Positions 1-13,947 of a stretch of DNA of 64,000 nucleotides are shown here, piece after piece (within the stretch, counting starts at the first letter, position 1; each line of letters starts with the position of its first letter). A program made the position numbers and the translations under genes. Below the pieces are notes generated by a model. The model did not search any database. It was not told where the DNA came from and saw nothing but the letters and a program-made list of their open reading frames with translations. Origin of the DNA: Opisthocomus hoazin (lineage: Eukaryota > Chordata > Aves > Opisthocomiformes > Opisthocomidae); assembly GCF_030867145.1 (NCBI RefSeq), contig NC_134421.1, forward strand, positions 24,497,979-24,561,978. The letters are read 5' to 3'.

Positions 1-193
1 CCGGTTCGTGCGCTGGTCTGCACGCAAGTGCAATGTGGTTCTTTCCTGAAGGTTGTTGTGGCAGTTTCTTCAGAGGCCAAGAAGAGGTGACAACGGCAAT
101 GTCGAGACAAAATCAGTTCGTAGCGGTCTTCTACCCTCATGCAGGAAGAAAAGCGTGGTTTAGAAAGGACTTTAGTCTGGACAAAGTCTAGGT
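1..193 (+). other. Exon-like CpG-containing segment at window edge
   Basis: This segment contains several CpGs (ccggttcgtgcgc at its start, then tcgag, tcgtagcgg), unlike the AT-rich DNA that follows. Plus-strand frame 3 is open from the window edge to a TAG at 187-189, and the reverse strand is also open in one frame across the whole piece. It ends with AGTCTAG followed by GTGAGT, a good match to a 5' splice site. It could be the end of an exon that starts outside the window, or a fragment of a repeat. I do not recognise the translated product. Two opposite open frames in under 200 bases can arise by chance, so coding status is undecided. Confidence 0.2.
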
Positions 194-2554
194 GAGTTTG
201 TAACCCTCCATATTCACCATTTTCTTTAATGCTTGGCTTATCTTTTGACTTGATCACAAATCCATCCATTATCTACAGTTTTTATCTCCCAGACTGACTG
301 TCAGGGATTACAGTTTTGGTTTGCAGACATTGAGATAAAAAGTACATTAATCATCTTGGCTTTGGAAGCGTGTGCTTTATCAGAACCATAGTTTGATTGA
401 CTGATTTCAATATTTTCATCACATACAGCTCATGAAAGTAAGGTTCCCAGGATTTCATTTCACATCCCTGGATTTCTTCAGCAGGATGCTAATGGCCCAA
501 AATCCAAGCCTATTTTGCATAAATTGGAGTAGATTGAAGATAGCTTTTATTCCATTAAAATTATAAAACACATGTTTCTAAATCTGGCAGATGCTCTTGA
601 AAATTTCAGACATCCGTCCTTGACTATAAGTCTCACAAATGCTATGGGTAGCAGCAGGCATTAAAAGCACTGGTCTTGCCTTGGAAGGAGAAGTAAAGAG
701 GAGGAGTCAGTTTGTAGATCTTCACGGGCAGCCTTTGAACCATCCCTCATGAAAGCATACCAACTAATGCTACTTTATCTTCAGATGGTACAAGAAAATC
801 CTTCCAAACACTCAAAGCAGGTTAAATGACTCCTTTTTAGATGTATTTTAGCTTTATTTATGGAACAAGACCTCAAAAGGTAACAAATCCCTACTCACTC
901 TGGTTCAGCATAGATGTTGAAATCCTGGGTTGTAATCCAATAACTGTAACATTAAAGTTATTGCACTCCGTATCTATGGAAAAGGATAATCACACAGACC
1001 TCTTTTGTAAAATGCTCTGAGGACAACTGTATATAAGTATCAGGTGTTATGTTTTTAGTAATAGACAACTTCTATAACAGGTAACTGTGTTAAACAAAAG
1101 AAACAAAATAAGCTACTCTGCATTAAACCACCTTACTGAAAGACTTGACAAACCACATTTTATTAATATGACTGTAAGAAATCCATAATTTGACTGCAAA
1201 AAATGATTGCTTTAATGATATCAGCCATCTTTAAAAGCACGGGGCTATTTAAATCTTCTAATCATCTTGTCATACTTTTCAAACTGATCATTAGTAGCTT
1301 GATCAAGGGTTCGAATGCATCTGAGACCTTCAGCCTTGATTTAATCTGACTCCCTGCTGACATTGAATGGAAACATGCAAATCTTATTAGGCTTATAGTT
1401 ATTTCCTTCAGTCATGAATTTAATAAAGCAGGTTGGTTTCTTTCACTATGCCAAAATTCAAAGTTCCAAAAGCTAAACAGCTTTCTATTAGGTAAACAGA
1501 AAGTCAGTATGAAGGAGCATTAAAGTACATCATTATACAGTACCAAGACATGAACTTGCGGGATCATTTGCAAAACCCTGAACCCATTATGAAGTTTACT
1601 TTTTTGAAGGGAAATACTTGTGCTTTGACAATAAAGTCCTGCTATCATAACTGGAAAGAAATGATTTTTTTATTAACTGTGCAAAGTTAGTTTAAGATCA
1701 GATTGTAGTCCAACATATACACTTGTGTGTGCCATTAGGAGAACAGAAACACAGATGTTACGTAGCCATCTGTGGTGCAGGAAATTGCAGAAGAGGTCAT
1801 GCATACAGTGATCCTAATTCACTCCAGTAAAATGTGGGGTGGGTTTCCCTTTGCTCTTGGCCTGTACTATCCACATCTATATAACTTAGAAGGACTTGTA
1901 GAGATCCAAGAAGATGATGGCTCCACTGGAGCTGAAATTTCCTACAGAAAACCAAAGCCAACCTTCCTACAAGAACAGCAACGAGGAGACAGAGAAATTA
2001 CATTTCATATTTTTTCCCTTTAACCTCAGTAAAGAGTTGCTATGTATTTATCTGTGACCACTATAACAGGTGACAAAAGATACTGATGCCTTTCTACCAC
2101 TTGATCTGCTACTATCAAAGGTTCTGCTTTGGGACTTTTAACTGGAACAGCACGGGTTAAAGTTAACATAAAAATCTTCACAAGTAATTGTTAGAGAGCT
2201 CATTTAATCCTCAGGTACAAGTTCGTAAGCCCCACTGAAATTGGACAGTGATACGTGTATGTCCCAGAAGAGCTGGATCCTTAGCTAAATACTGCTTTTA
2301 TTTTCTGGAAGAGTAAACCTACTGACAGCCACAAGGAGCAAATCCTTCAAAGTTCATGACCCCAGAAAAAAAGCCCTAATCTGATAGATTTACCATTAAA
2401 ACTTCTGACCCATTTGAATGGATGTTTTAGCTGAAGTTTTAATCAAATCTGACAGAAGATGCCCTGTGCAAATTTCTTCACTGTGAGTTTCTGGAGCCAC
2501 TGTGGATCTAAGTGGGTGAATCCTATGATCTCTAATGACACAGAAGATCACTTC
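194..2554. other. AT-rich non-coding stretch
   Basis: I see no gene here. The sequence is AT-rich and free of CR1 or LTR similarity that I can recognise. The longest open frame (1772-2023, 83 codons) has no recognisable domain and no splice-site framing. Confidence 0.6.
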
Positions 2555-3068
2555 TGTTTCCTGGGCTGCATAAAAAGGAGCATGGCCAGCAGGGTGAGGG
2601 AGGTGATTCTGCCCCTCCGCTCTGGTGAGACCCCATCTGCAGTACTGCGTCCAGCTCTGGAGCCATCAGCACAGGAAGGACATGGACCTGTTGGAGCAGG
2701 TCCAGAGGAGGGCCACAAAAATGATCAGATAGAGGGAACACCTCTCCTATGAGGAATGGCTGAGAGATGTCAGGCTGATCAGCCTGGAGAAGAGAAGGCT
2801 CTGGGGAGACCTTATAACTGCCTGCCAGTACCTGAAGGGGACCTAGAAGAAAGTTGGAGATGGACTTTTTACAAGGGTGTGTAGTGATAGGACAAGGGGT
2901 AATGGCTTTACACTAGAAGATAATAGATTTAGACTAGATACAAGGAAGACATTTTTTATGGTGAGGGTGGTGAAACACTGGAACAGGTTGCCCAGAGAGG
3001 TGGTAGATACCCCATCCCTGGAAGCATTCAAGGTCACGTTGGACAGGTGTCTGAGCAGCCTGATCTAG
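2555..3068 (+). pseudogene. CR1 ORF2 C-terminal remnant
   Basis: These are decayed codons for the C-terminal part of CR1 ORF2, downstream of the reverse transcriptase domain. The clearest part is 2877-3068, which reads SDRTRGNG, then RKTFF, then [19 protein letters not shown], the conserved end of CR1 ORF2, followed by a stop at TAG 3066-3068. Upstream, the CR1-like codons around 2560-2750 are in a different frame and relative deletions are present near 2615-2640. The catalytic region is missing. No functional product is expected. Confidence 0.8.
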
Positions 3069-3180
3069 TTGAAGGTGTCCCAGCTCATTTCAGGGGGCAT
3101 GGACGAGATGACCTTTCAAGGTCCCTTCCAATCCAAACCATTCTGTGATTCTGTGATTCTGTGATTCTATGATTCTATGA
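2555..3180 (+). mobile_element. CR1: CR1 LINE, 5'-truncated copy (3' end type with five octamers)
   Basis: This is the 3' end of a CR1 non-LTR retrotransposon in plus orientation. It starts abruptly around 2555 inside ORF2 (CTGGGCTGCATAAAAAGGAG), as expected for target-primed integration with incomplete reverse transcription. It runs through the ORF2 C-terminus, then a short 3' UTR (GACCTTTCAAGGTCCCTTCC), and ends in five tandem octamers at 3141-3180 (TTCTGTGA three times, TTCTATGA twice). That tail is diagnostic for CR1 in birds. The 3' UTR differs from the copies at 12.57 and 18.78 kb, so it belongs to another subfamily. Its divergence suggests an older insertion. Left boundary is good to about 20 bases. 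Confidence 0.92.
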
Positions 3181-6100
3181 CTTGGAAACCATGAATTGCT
3201 TGTACTGCCATACGCCATATCCCGTATTCTTTGGATATTCTTATGTAAAACTCTGATAAGGTACCTGTCTATACTTTTGCAAGAAGTGATACAGTAGACA
3301 TTGCACAAACATAGTAGATGGTGTACAGCTGGCAAAGATAGACTAGAATCTGTCTGCTGTTAAAGCTATCTGAGCAACAAAAAAGTTTGTATTCTCACAG
3401 AGGAAAACACAGCAAGCGGGAAATGAGGAGCCAGGAGACAGGAATGTAAAGAAGTAAATGCATCCTAAACTTCTGAATTTTTCTTATCAGCTATCTTAGA
3501 AGACATTTTTGCTAGCAAACATAAGTGAAAATAGTCTGGTTATTAAAAAAGCACTGCATAAAAATCCCTGTAGTTTCCCTATATAGTGAGGACAGATTTG
3601 TGACTGATAAAAGCTTGAATTCAATAAAGAGTGCATTAGACACATTTCAAAAGACTGCATATATTGCACTGGGACATGATTTATGAAACCTTGCAGACAC
3701 TTCAGTGTGTATAAAAGTATGGCTCCATTGTTAAAATGGGGGTACATGCTTTCAATGATCAGTGAAGTTACTATTATTTTTAATGGCATTTTCAGTGAGG
3801 GAAAGGGGCATACATGGCAGAAGTTTTCTACAAGTGTGGGTGGGATCTGATGAAGAATGTTAGCTAAAAAAATCAAGGGATTTTTTTAAATGTCAAAACA
3901 TTTTTACAATTTTCATTTTGGAAAGGCCAAAATCTTTGCTTTCTATGCTTTCAAAACAAAAAAATGTTCATAGTAGATTAAGGTAAGGAATGAAGGGTTA
4001 GAAGTCTTAAATAGCCCCAAACCAAATGGTGTTTTATCTCAGACTAAGTTTTTTTGACTGATGTGAAAATGAAGCAGTATGGGATTTCCTTTTTCATTTT
4101 GCAGAAATCCTCCCTTCTCATGCAAAATCTGGTTTTATTTGAACTAGCCTAATTTTTTCAGTGTTGGAAGTTCAACAACTATATTTATTCTTGACAAGAA
4201 GTCATGTCACAAAGTTGGCATTACAAGGTAACAATATCTGAGTAGTAAATTTAATATCTTCGAGAGTCTAAAAATTTAAGGAGCTGTATATTTTTCTCTC
4301 TCTTTTCTACTGAGTGTTTTCCATGGACTACAGAGATTTATTTATTATTTTATTTACTGTTTTATAACATAAATGAGAAATAAGTAGCTCAGACACTTTG
4401 TCAGACTCTTATTCTTTTTAAAATCTATATGTATTAGTATTCATGATGTGCTAAGCCCACTGCAATCATCCAGAAATAGCTGAATGCTGTTCCAAGATAC
4501 TCACAATCTAACAGCCAAGAAGACAGAGAGCAGCAAGGGGAAAAGAAATGCTGCTTAGAAGGAAATTTAGTGGACATATTAGAAGTGAAAATATGTGGAA
4601 GTTGCAGTGTATAATGTCTTTTTCACTTTACAAATGAACGTCTCAACATCTAGTGTCAGTGAACAGGTATCACTGAACACATAGACAACACAGAACTCAA
4701 TATGATCTAGAGGCAAAGCTGTCCTCAAGATAGAGTTAAAAAAAAAAGAAAATTCTAATTTACTTTTCTGCTGTGAGGATCACATGAGTTGTGCTGTTAG
4801 AGAGCTACAGTCAGCCACAGGCCCACAGCTCCTCTGTACCTCAGTACCGTCTGATAGACTGAGGAAAAAAAGAGTAGCCAGCGCCTTATATGGGAGATGT
4901 GATTTGGAACATGAGCAGATACAGTGCCTCAGTGATTCACACTTGCACCATACACACATACACACACTCAGAGTGTGTAAATCTAAGGCCAGATCCAACT
5001 GCAGCAGCCATGTGCATACTATCAGTCAGCACACCATTTTATTCCCAAGGCATTTCACAAACTGCCCGTCAGAGCTGTGTGGGTAGTCCATGTGGAGGAG
5101 GTTCTTTTTCTTCCTAGTTATTGGTATGGCAACAGTTAGTTACATCTTGGTTGCATTCAGAAAATGATAGAAATTCTTTGGCTGTATCACAAACAGGCAA
5201 AAAATGTGGCAAATGTTAAAAAGTGTTTTTATCAGACCGTTTTTAATTGGATAGTAGCCTACTGCATTAGGGCAGGGAACTATGTTTTTTCCTTCCCAAA
5301 TGGGTTTAACTGCTTGTTGAAAAGTGTAACCTCTGTGATAGAAAAAGAAATGTCAATCATGTACTGTCTTTAGAGCTCCTATTTGATACATCAGGTTTAC
5401 TTGATACATAGTTTCTTCCTAAGGTTTACAGAAAAAGAAAATTAGATAACTGTCCCCTCTTTGAACTTTGGCACCCCTTGGAAATCATGGAAGGGAGCAT
5501 CGAAGTAAAGTAAAACCTGAACTTCAGTTTTCTCCCCTCCTCAAGCAGTGCTGATGAACTGCGGCACATCCAAGTGTTCCAACAGTATAATAAGAGACTG
5601 AGCACTTTTTGTAGGCCAGCAGTAACATAAAAATCCTCACAGAATCATAGCAGATATATGGTTTAGCGGTAAGGTCTCAGAAAGAAGTGTGTTGTGTATC
5701 TTGTTTCCTGTAGATATCATGTTTCTTAAAGATGTCTGCTCAAGCAGTCTTCTGACCATCCCAGCCTGAGACAACGAAATTGAAACACGACTGTCATCAA
5801 CTGCGATGGGACTGAAATAAAACATCCACAAACTCTGTAGAGGGTTCGGTCCAGGTAGCAATGCTATCACTGAGAGCCAGCTACCCTAATTATTGCCCAA
5901 CCATACACTGTGCTGTAAACTGTGAAGCTTATGCAAGGCTTCCTTCCCTTGCCCATCAGGGAACTGGGTTTGTCTAATTCCATCTTATAACACTTTGGGA
6001 AAGCTGATTATTTTCCAGTGATTACATCCTGAATCTTAATATATATCCAAGATGCATGGGCATGTATGTGCATATAAGACATTTAATCTTAGTCCCACAA

Positions 6101-9100
6101 GCTGTTCCCAAAGTCCTTTCTTAAGAACATGTTCTAACTGCAAGGAACCGTCTTGCGCTCTGACTCATTCTGTTAAACACATGTTGGCTAATCAAACCGT
6201 TGACTTTTATGATATGGTTAAGGAAGCAGTACCTGTTATTTACACCTAATAGCAGTCTTTTTAGATGCTACTGTAAAGTCTACACTCAGGATGAATCAGG
6301 AAAGAATGAGGAAAATACCACATATCTTCTGCAATGAAAATTCTTGTTCTGAAACAAGCTGTTTATAGTGTTATACTTCTTTTTAACTGTATGGCCTCCA
6401 GAAACAAAGACAGATTTATTTTCTTCTTCAATAACATCCAGCACTCCACCTCACTGGGTATATTGCTGGCTGGAAAAGATATTTGTTAGATGTCATTTCC
6501 TAGACACAATGGTGCTGATCTGCTACCACCATAGTGAAAATCATAAACAATAACATAATAAGTGGAATTCCCATTTTTTTCTGGCTAATCTTCTCAACAT
6601 ATGTGAGATGGTTGTACAGTCTTTAGAGATACATTTTTCAGCATATCGATTCTCAAAACATCAGAGACTAAAACTCAAGTAAAAAATAATTCTGTACTTC
6701 TGGGAGCCAGACAGCAAAGTCTAGATAGGAGAGATCAGGTAAAGTAAAAGCTATGTTTAGAGAATACTTTACTTCTTACAGAACACTTGATCATCTGTAG
6801 TTATAATAATAATTTAATTGGTCATCTACAACATTCTTCAGGTTTGGTTTACATAGTATTTGTTGGGTAGATCATTGTTCATAGTAGATGACAGAAAGGG
6901 TGGTTGTGCAGGACTTGTGAACAAAAGAACCTATTTACTGAGTGGAGTGGAAATCAGAGAGGTGATACCTCAGATATGATTTTTCAAATTGTTAGATCCT
7001 TGACTACACGTGTTAACATATATAATTGCATGAGATAAGAAAAAGCAATTAGATAGAAGGGCACTGATCATGCAGGATGATGTCCTTTAGGGAACGTAAA
7101 GTGTTGGTGAGGTCTTTACATCCTTCTCACATGGAAAAATTGTCCCTAGTTCTCATGGACTTCAGTGACAGATCTGAGGAAGGTTTCTGAAGTGATTCAA
7201 AGAAAGATGGTTTCTGAAGTATTTGTGTGTGTAACCCAGTCATAGCTAAATCTAAAACAGCTTCACATGTGTAATGTTGCTTACAAAGGCTCTCTACATC
7301 TGATAATGACACCATTTTCTCCTCAGCTGTTTGAAAACAGCTTGGGAGATCAGACAGGTAACTGTAACTGATATACATATATTCATAAAGTATTTATCCC
7401 TTATTCCTACTGAAAATCTTCACTGATTTGTCTCTTGTAGACTTGGTTAGGAAACAAAATTTTGTTCCATGGGAAATTATTTCTACTTCAAAGCAGAATG
7501 AAAAAATGGATTATCAAAAAAGTAGGACAAAAACTATGAGAAGTTTAAAAAAAAATTGTCAAAGTGAAAAATTACCACATCTGTAATTGGAACAAAAGTT
7601 CCTGTGTAACTTGATCTGCTTCTTTTAAAAAAAAAAAAAAATCATATAATTATTTGGAGTGGAAAAGTATCTTTGTTTCTAACTGTCACCTTGAAAACTG
7701 TGGGATTTCATTTTGATTACGCCAATTGTAAAATAAAAATATGCACTGAAATTTACATTTTCCCACAGAAAGTTCTTATTTCAGCAAAACCAGATTTTCC
7801 AAGAGGAAAATTTTTCATGTAAAAATATTTCAACCTGCTTTACTTACTTGGCAGGAAATATGAAGCTGTCTATAACCAGCATCGTACTAAATTTTTTCCG
7901 GCATGAAAGTTGTTATAATTTTGCATTTGAAACTTTTAAAACTTTCTGTTGATGAAGAGAATTTGGCCATGAAACAGAAAAGTGCTTATTATAGCATCAA
8001 CACACAGAAGTCAGTTAGCACTTTTTATGGCTATCACGTGTTCAATTACAGTGGCATATTCGAAGCATGGGTCAAACACAAATAAACCCTGGAGTTTAAA
8101 TTTCTTCTTCTTTAAACACTCCAGATGTAGAAGCTTTCCTTTTACTTCACCTCCATCAACAGAGTTCAATGTAGTGGGATAATTAAACCCCTCAATTGTT
8201 CTGCAAATATTTCTGTCTAGATATAATTTTACCCCTTTGTGAATGTTAATATACTTTCTAACAAAGGTGTAAGAACAAAGTGATTTAAATTCAGTTGATA
8301 GATCAGAATCAATACAGAATTTTACCAAAAAATCAAGTAAAAAGACTGTAAAAAAGCAGAAGATAAATAACATGCTTTAGAAATGTTTGTTGTTACTGCA
8401 ACATACAATGCTACATGGACAAGATTATTATGCAGTCTTATTTGCAATAATTTTCTGGGCACTTATTCTAATCCAGCAGAAACTGATGCTTTGGGAGAGC
8501 TCAGTGTTTTGATATCCACACTTAGAAATTTTATAGATGTTAGTTTTCCATAAAGTAATGAAGATATTCTCTCAAAAAAACAGGTCTATTTAAGGATATT
8601 AAATTAGTCACCTCAAAACTACAAACAACATCATTGTTCCATTTTTAAAGTCTTGTTTCTTCTTTAGTACTTTAGCTCCACATAGTTGACTGACCAACAA
8701 TGGCACAAAGGACTTTATTTTTAAAAATAGGCTAGTATTGGAAAATTTAATTTCTGAATTAAACATTTCAAAAATTACTTTGGTACACTAAAATCTGTCA
8801 GCCTCTTCTGTGTCAAGGTTTATAAATCCACCACCACAGAAGCATATGAGTATCTTCATTTGCACATACACACACTTACAAACAATTCTGCCAGTATGAC
8901 TTCCAAATCCAGCACTTGTGACACCAGTACAAGAAAGAAATACATACTTCAAAACGAAACTCTGACATTTCTGGATAGAAGCTCAAGTGTCTTCTACATA
9001 AAAAAAAATGCTGCCTTTTTGCCATATTTCAAGTTAACATACAACGTTAAACAAAGGCATTTCTCATAGTCCTTTAACACATTTCTTGCAGTCAGAGGAT

Positions 9101-12100
9101 AATTATATGGGTAAGTCAATTTTATATTCCTGGGAACAGTATGTGTGATGAAATGACGTCCTGCCTTGGGAGACATCTTAAAACAAGAATCTTATGCAGG
9201 ACAGCATATGAGGAATCCTTTTTGTCTCCAACACACTGAGATTTCTCACTCTGAACCAATTCTTCCCACACAACTACCTAAATTCTCTCTCTCTCCTGTG
9301 AAGTCATTAGACTAACCTTTACAATATGAATAGAGAAAGGGGTGATCTTTGTTTGACAGCAATAATAAGCAGAGACCTTTAATTTCAATTATGTGGAGAA
9401 ACCATAGCAATGGAGGCATGAAGCGATATTAGTCTAGATGATATCAAGGTCAGTTAGTACCAAAAGCATGCAATTACTGCTTTCAAAAAATTAAGAATCT
9501 CACCAGGAAAAGGCTGGAAAAGCAATAGCAATGGAGTAAGGCATACTAGGGGGATGCTGACTGCTTTCTCAATTGGCCTAAAAATACTTAGAGAATTAGA
9601 AGACTTCAGACTGGACATTCAATGGCAGTACAGTTGGGGCAAGTTATAGATACAGGTGAAGAAGTAAGTTGTCCATGATAGTAGAGCCAGGGACAGCAAA
9701 TGGCTATTCAAGTCCTAGAAAACCAGGTCTGTAGCTGCTGCTGAGAAGGAAGAGTCAGAGTATGCTGGTCAGCTGTGGCTGCAACCATCAAAGGTGGGAG
9801 AACCAGGGATTAGGAGCAGGGGTGTTAGTGGCATCTTTTCCAGGCAGAGCCAGACACTGGCAGAACTGACACTTTCTAACACTTCTTGTGTTAAAAAAAC
9901 GTACACTGACTTCTCCAAAGCTCTGCTCTGGGCATCTTGCCTTCACATGGAAGAACTGTCCAAGCCTGGATTTTCCCAGGAGACACAACTCGGATTTTTG
10001 CACATTGTTGAAGAACTTTGAGCAATCTGTGATCATGGTTACAACCAGTATGGACTCTTCAATCTCCTTTTTGCTTTTCCTCAATCTGGGACCACCTTGG
10101 GATTAACATCTGTGGAATAATTCAGGTTGTCCAAGGCTCCACGGGTTTCTGGCTACAGCAGATCCAGAAGAACCCCTCTGCCAGTCCAGAATGAGATGAG
10201 TCCATAAGGCTGCGGCCCAGCTTTCCTCACAACCCAAGTCTCCAATTAAAATGGTTCTCTTAGGCAGAATCATACGAATGAGTGCTGTAAAAGCTGTCTA
10301 CTCCTTATTTAAGATTGCGTGGCTGTAAGATGAAGGGACTGTAAGTCGCTAGTAACAGGGATTTGACTGTGCTAAGAGCAGATTCCTTGTTGCCTCGCAC
10401 TGCTTGAGAACTTTAGTGCGAGTGGACACGAGGACAGGGACCTGACCTTTGAGCAAGCTGGAATATCATATAATTACTGCTCTGTGCAAGTCCACTGCTT
10501 CTCTCCTCCCAGCTGTTTCATGAGATTTGCTGATGAAAGAGCTACTTTGATATTTAACATATTTCACAAATATTGCACCGGACCTTACACGGAAGTTAAT
10601 TAACTAACTTTGAGTAACTCATTTGAAATGTGTTTTTAAAATTTTTAATGTCTTCTTTAATATGCAAAGATAATAAAGAAAAAAAGAAAAGACATCGTCT
10701 AAGATTAGAGTCATACAGCATTAAAATTCAATTGCATTGTCATCTGAATGAATTAGGACAAGGAATATTTTCTCTAACAACGATATCAAAAGACCGAAAA
10801 AGGTACTTGTAGTTGAGGTCTCATTGTTATGTTAACTTGATTATTATTTAAGCACACATAGAACCCTTAGGTCACTAATCCACCTGAGAAGCCCACATTC
10901 TGAACTGCTGTCTTCTTGCTAAAGTACTAAATATACTCAGGAAGCCACTGTCTTAGATTATGAGCCCAGGTTGAAGCACAAGAAGCAGACAGGTAATAAA
11001 AAATTTTGGACCCAGTCAGACTTAACAAATGCTACATACGACATTTTTTGCAAGCCCTAGGTGAAGTCAGCTGTATTAAGAAGGGCAGGAGGTGGTGGAA
11101 GGAAGTAGGCAGTGCTTGAAGGAATCTGCTACTTCTGTTAGCATCCATCTTTTGCCTCCTGCTGTTATCGGCTACTCGTAGCCTCAACAAGGTTTAGAAT
11201 CTCTTTCCTTCTTGTGTAGTTGGCAACTGAATGCCTTTCACAAGCATTAAAAAGAAAACAGGAATCTTAAGTGATTTCAGGATTAAACACTACTTTGTTG
11301 AGCCACAGCAATGTCCTTCTCATGTGATCTGAACTGGGTCTCATCTGCTCTCTTCCACACTCTCCAGAGGTCAAGCACAGGATATAGTGCCTGCAGTACC
11401 CGGTTCAGTGTATTACTTAAGTGTGGTAGTGACAGTACAGCCAACCTCAAACGTAAAATTTATGAATTGCTTCTCCCTCCAAAAATCATGATATTTTATT
11501 TTTTAATTATATATTTGCATGCTTTTATGTCTCACTTTCTGAGCCTTCAGGATGAAATTTTGGCTTATTTGCAAGTTTCTCTTCGAAGGGAGAAGGTTAG
11601 GAACATTTTTTTTCTGGTTTAAGAAATGTTGAAAATCCAAGTCATTGGTTTTCAAGAATTACACTTCTAAGAAAATACATCCAAAGTCACTCAGACACAT
11701 GATGAAATATTTACACTTGCCACTGTTTTTATAGTAATTAGTGTCTGATGTCTCTTCTCACCTATTCTTTAGTTTCGTTGCTCCTGTGAGCTGAGATAGA
11801 GCTAGGAATAGGGTTAACATCACTCTCTGCCCCTACTTTTCTCCTTAGTATCATTAGAAGGTATGCAGAATAGCAATAGCACGAGTGAGCTAAATGTAAT
11901 GACTGAAGGGAAGGGAATAAAAGATCACATCAGGTATTTTGGGTGTTGAATGACATGACACATATTAGAGGAGCACCTCTAATGCACTGTAAAAACGTAC
12001 ATTTAAGCCAGCATTAACCTTCTACTTAGTGTAGATTCCGGTAGTCACCTCTGTAGAGTAGCATGGAGCTCAACATGTGCCACTTGATAAGGCAATTAGA

Positions 12101-12569
12101 TTATTCTGAGCTCTGTGCTTCTGTGATAGGTTTTAAAAGAATAGCAGCAAATACCTGATGAGGTAAATAGAAGAAAACTCATTCTGTGGCAATGTATAGG
12201 ACAACAGAATAGAACATGTTACAGATCAGCTGTAATGAGAAGAAGAATCAAGTACAAATTAGGGTTAACTTAATCTCAGCAGGCCAATCATTTGGGAGAA
12301 GGAGGATTTACAGATTCAAAACAGAACAGAAATAGTTAAAATGCTATCAGTACTATGAGCTATTTCCCTGATGAAAGTGAAATGGACAGGAATAGTTGTC
12401 GGGTAATCAGACATTGACACGAGGACAGCTGAAAGAAGAAATCAACAACTCCATACTAAAATGGGTAAATTACAAGACTAAGCAGGACCCCTGCTAGTTA
12501 ATTCAAAGCTCCTGAAAGCACTTTGAATACTACCGGGGCTCCAGTGAAGAGATAGGTGGTTCATATTGT
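3181..12569. other. AT-rich non-coding stretch
   Basis: I find no supported gene. Open frames up to about 126 codons (for example 3496-3876 and 8011-8373, both on the minus strand) have no recognisable domains, sit in AT-rich sequence and lack splice framing. Low-complexity runs include short CA-type repeats near 4951-4968 and an A tract near 7627-7640. A single CR1-like octamer pair (TCACAGAATCATAG) near 5638 is too short to call. Part of this stretch could be very old, unrecognisable repeat. Confidence 0.6.
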
Positions 12570-13947
12570 AGGAGACCCAGGGAACTACAGGCCGGTCAGC
12601 CTCACCTCCATCCCAGGAAAGGTGATGGAGCAGCTTATCCTGGAGGTCATCATCAAGCAAGTGGAAGAAAAGAAGGTTATCAGGAGTAGTCAGCATGGAT
12701 TCACCAAGGGGAAATCATGCCTGACCAATTTAGTAGCTTTCTACGATGACATGACTGGCTGGGTAGACGAAGGGAGAGCCGTGGATGTTGTCTACCTCGA
12801 CTTCAGCAAGGCTTTCGACACAGTCTCCCATGATATCCTCCTAGGGAAGCTGAGGAAGTGTGGGCTGGATGAGTGGTCGGTGAAGTGGATAGAGAACTGG
12901 CTGAATGGCAGAACTCAGAGGGTTGTCATCAGCGGCGCTGAGTCTAGTTGGAGGCTGGTAACAAGTGGTGTCCCCCAGGGGTCAGTACTGGGCCCAGTCT
13001 TGTTTAACTTCTTCATCAATGACCTGGATGAAGAGTTAGAATGTACCCTCAGCAAGTTTGCTGATGACACAAAACTGGGAGGTGTGGTAGACACACCACA
13101 AGGCTGTGCTGCCATTCAGCGCGACCTGGATAGGCTGGAAAGCTGGGCAGAGAGGGACCTGATGAGGTTCAACAAAGGCAAATGCAGGGTCCTGCACCTG
13201 GGGAGGAACAACCTCATGCACCAGTACAGGCTTGGGGTGGACCTGCTGGAAAGCAGCTCTGTGGAGAGGGAACTGGGTGTCCTGGTGGACGACAGGTTAA
13301 CCATGAGCCAGCAGTGTGCCCTGGCTGCCAAGAAAGCCAATGGCATTCTGGGATGCATCAAGAAGAGTGTGGCCAGCAGGTCGAGGGAGGTTTTCCTTCC
13401 CCTCTACACTGCCCTGGTGAGGCCTCATCTGGAGTACTGTGTCCAGTTCTGGGCTCCCCAGTTCAAGAAAGATGAAGAGCTACTGGAGAGAGTCCAGCGG
13501 AGGGTACAAGGATGATGAGGGGACTGGAACATCTCCCCTACGAGGAGAGGCTGAGGGAGCTGGGCTTGTTCAGCCTGAAGAAGAGAAGGCTGCGAGGGGA
13601 CCTAATAAATGCTTATAAATATCTCAAGGGTGGGTGTTAGGAGGATGGGGCCAAGCTCTTTTCAGTGGTGCCCAGTGACAGGACAAGGGGCAATGGGCAC
13701 AAACTGAAGAACAGGAAGTTCCGTCTGAACATGAGGAAGACCTTCTTCCCTCTGAGGGTGACGGAGCACTGGAACAGGCTGCCCAGGGAGGTGGTGGAGT
13801 CTCCTTCTCTGGAGATATTCAAGACCCGCCTGGACAAGGTCCTGTGCAGCTTGCTGTAGGTGACCCTGCTTCGGCAGGAGGGTTGAACTAGATGACCCAC
13901 AGAGGTCCCTTCCAACCCCTACTATTCTGTAATTCTGTAATTCTGAG
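12570..13947 (+). mobile_element. CR1: CR1 LINE, 5'-truncated 1.4-kb copy (subfamily A, plus)
   Basis: This is a CR1 copy of about 1.38 kb in plus orientation. Homology to the minus-strand copy at 18.78-20.72 kb begins near 12570 (GAGACCCAGGGAACTACAGG) inside ORF2 and is lost to its left, which marks the 5' truncation. It covers most of the reverse transcriptase domain, the ORF2 C-terminus and the 3' UTR (GACCCACAGAGGTCCCTTCC), and ends in octamers at 13924-13945 that read TTCTGTAA. It shares this 3' UTR with the copies at 18.78 and 28.83 kb, so all three are one subfamily. Similarity between them is high by eye, with only scattered substitutions. Confidence 0.95.
12571..13859 (+). pseudogene. 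CR1 ORF2 remnant: reverse transcriptase and C-terminus, frameshifted
   Basis: CR1 ORF2 encodes an endonuclease followed by a reverse transcriptase that copies the element's RNA at the nicked target. Only the reverse transcriptase and what follows it remain. In the frame open at 12556-13515 (319 codons) the motifs are in order: [28 protein letters not shown] with the first catalytic Asp, [13 protein letters not shown], and the catalytic FADD box in [10 protein letters not shown]. The Met at 12556 lies left of the homology and is not a genuine start. The frame breaks near 13504, where AGGGTACAAGG lacks one C compared with AGGGCTACAAGG in the 18.78-kb copy. A further nonsense change (TAG where the sister copies have CAG) lies near 13638. 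The C-terminal codons resume at 13665-13859 in the shifted frame. The endonuclease part is absent, so it is inactive. Confidence 0.92.

Noticed and set aside
3496-3876. 126-codon minus-strand open frame
   Set aside because: No domain, no conserved pattern and no splice framing.
5636-5655. CACAGAATCATAG as a CR1 tail
   Set aside because: Only one and a half octamers and no CR1 3' UTR beside it.
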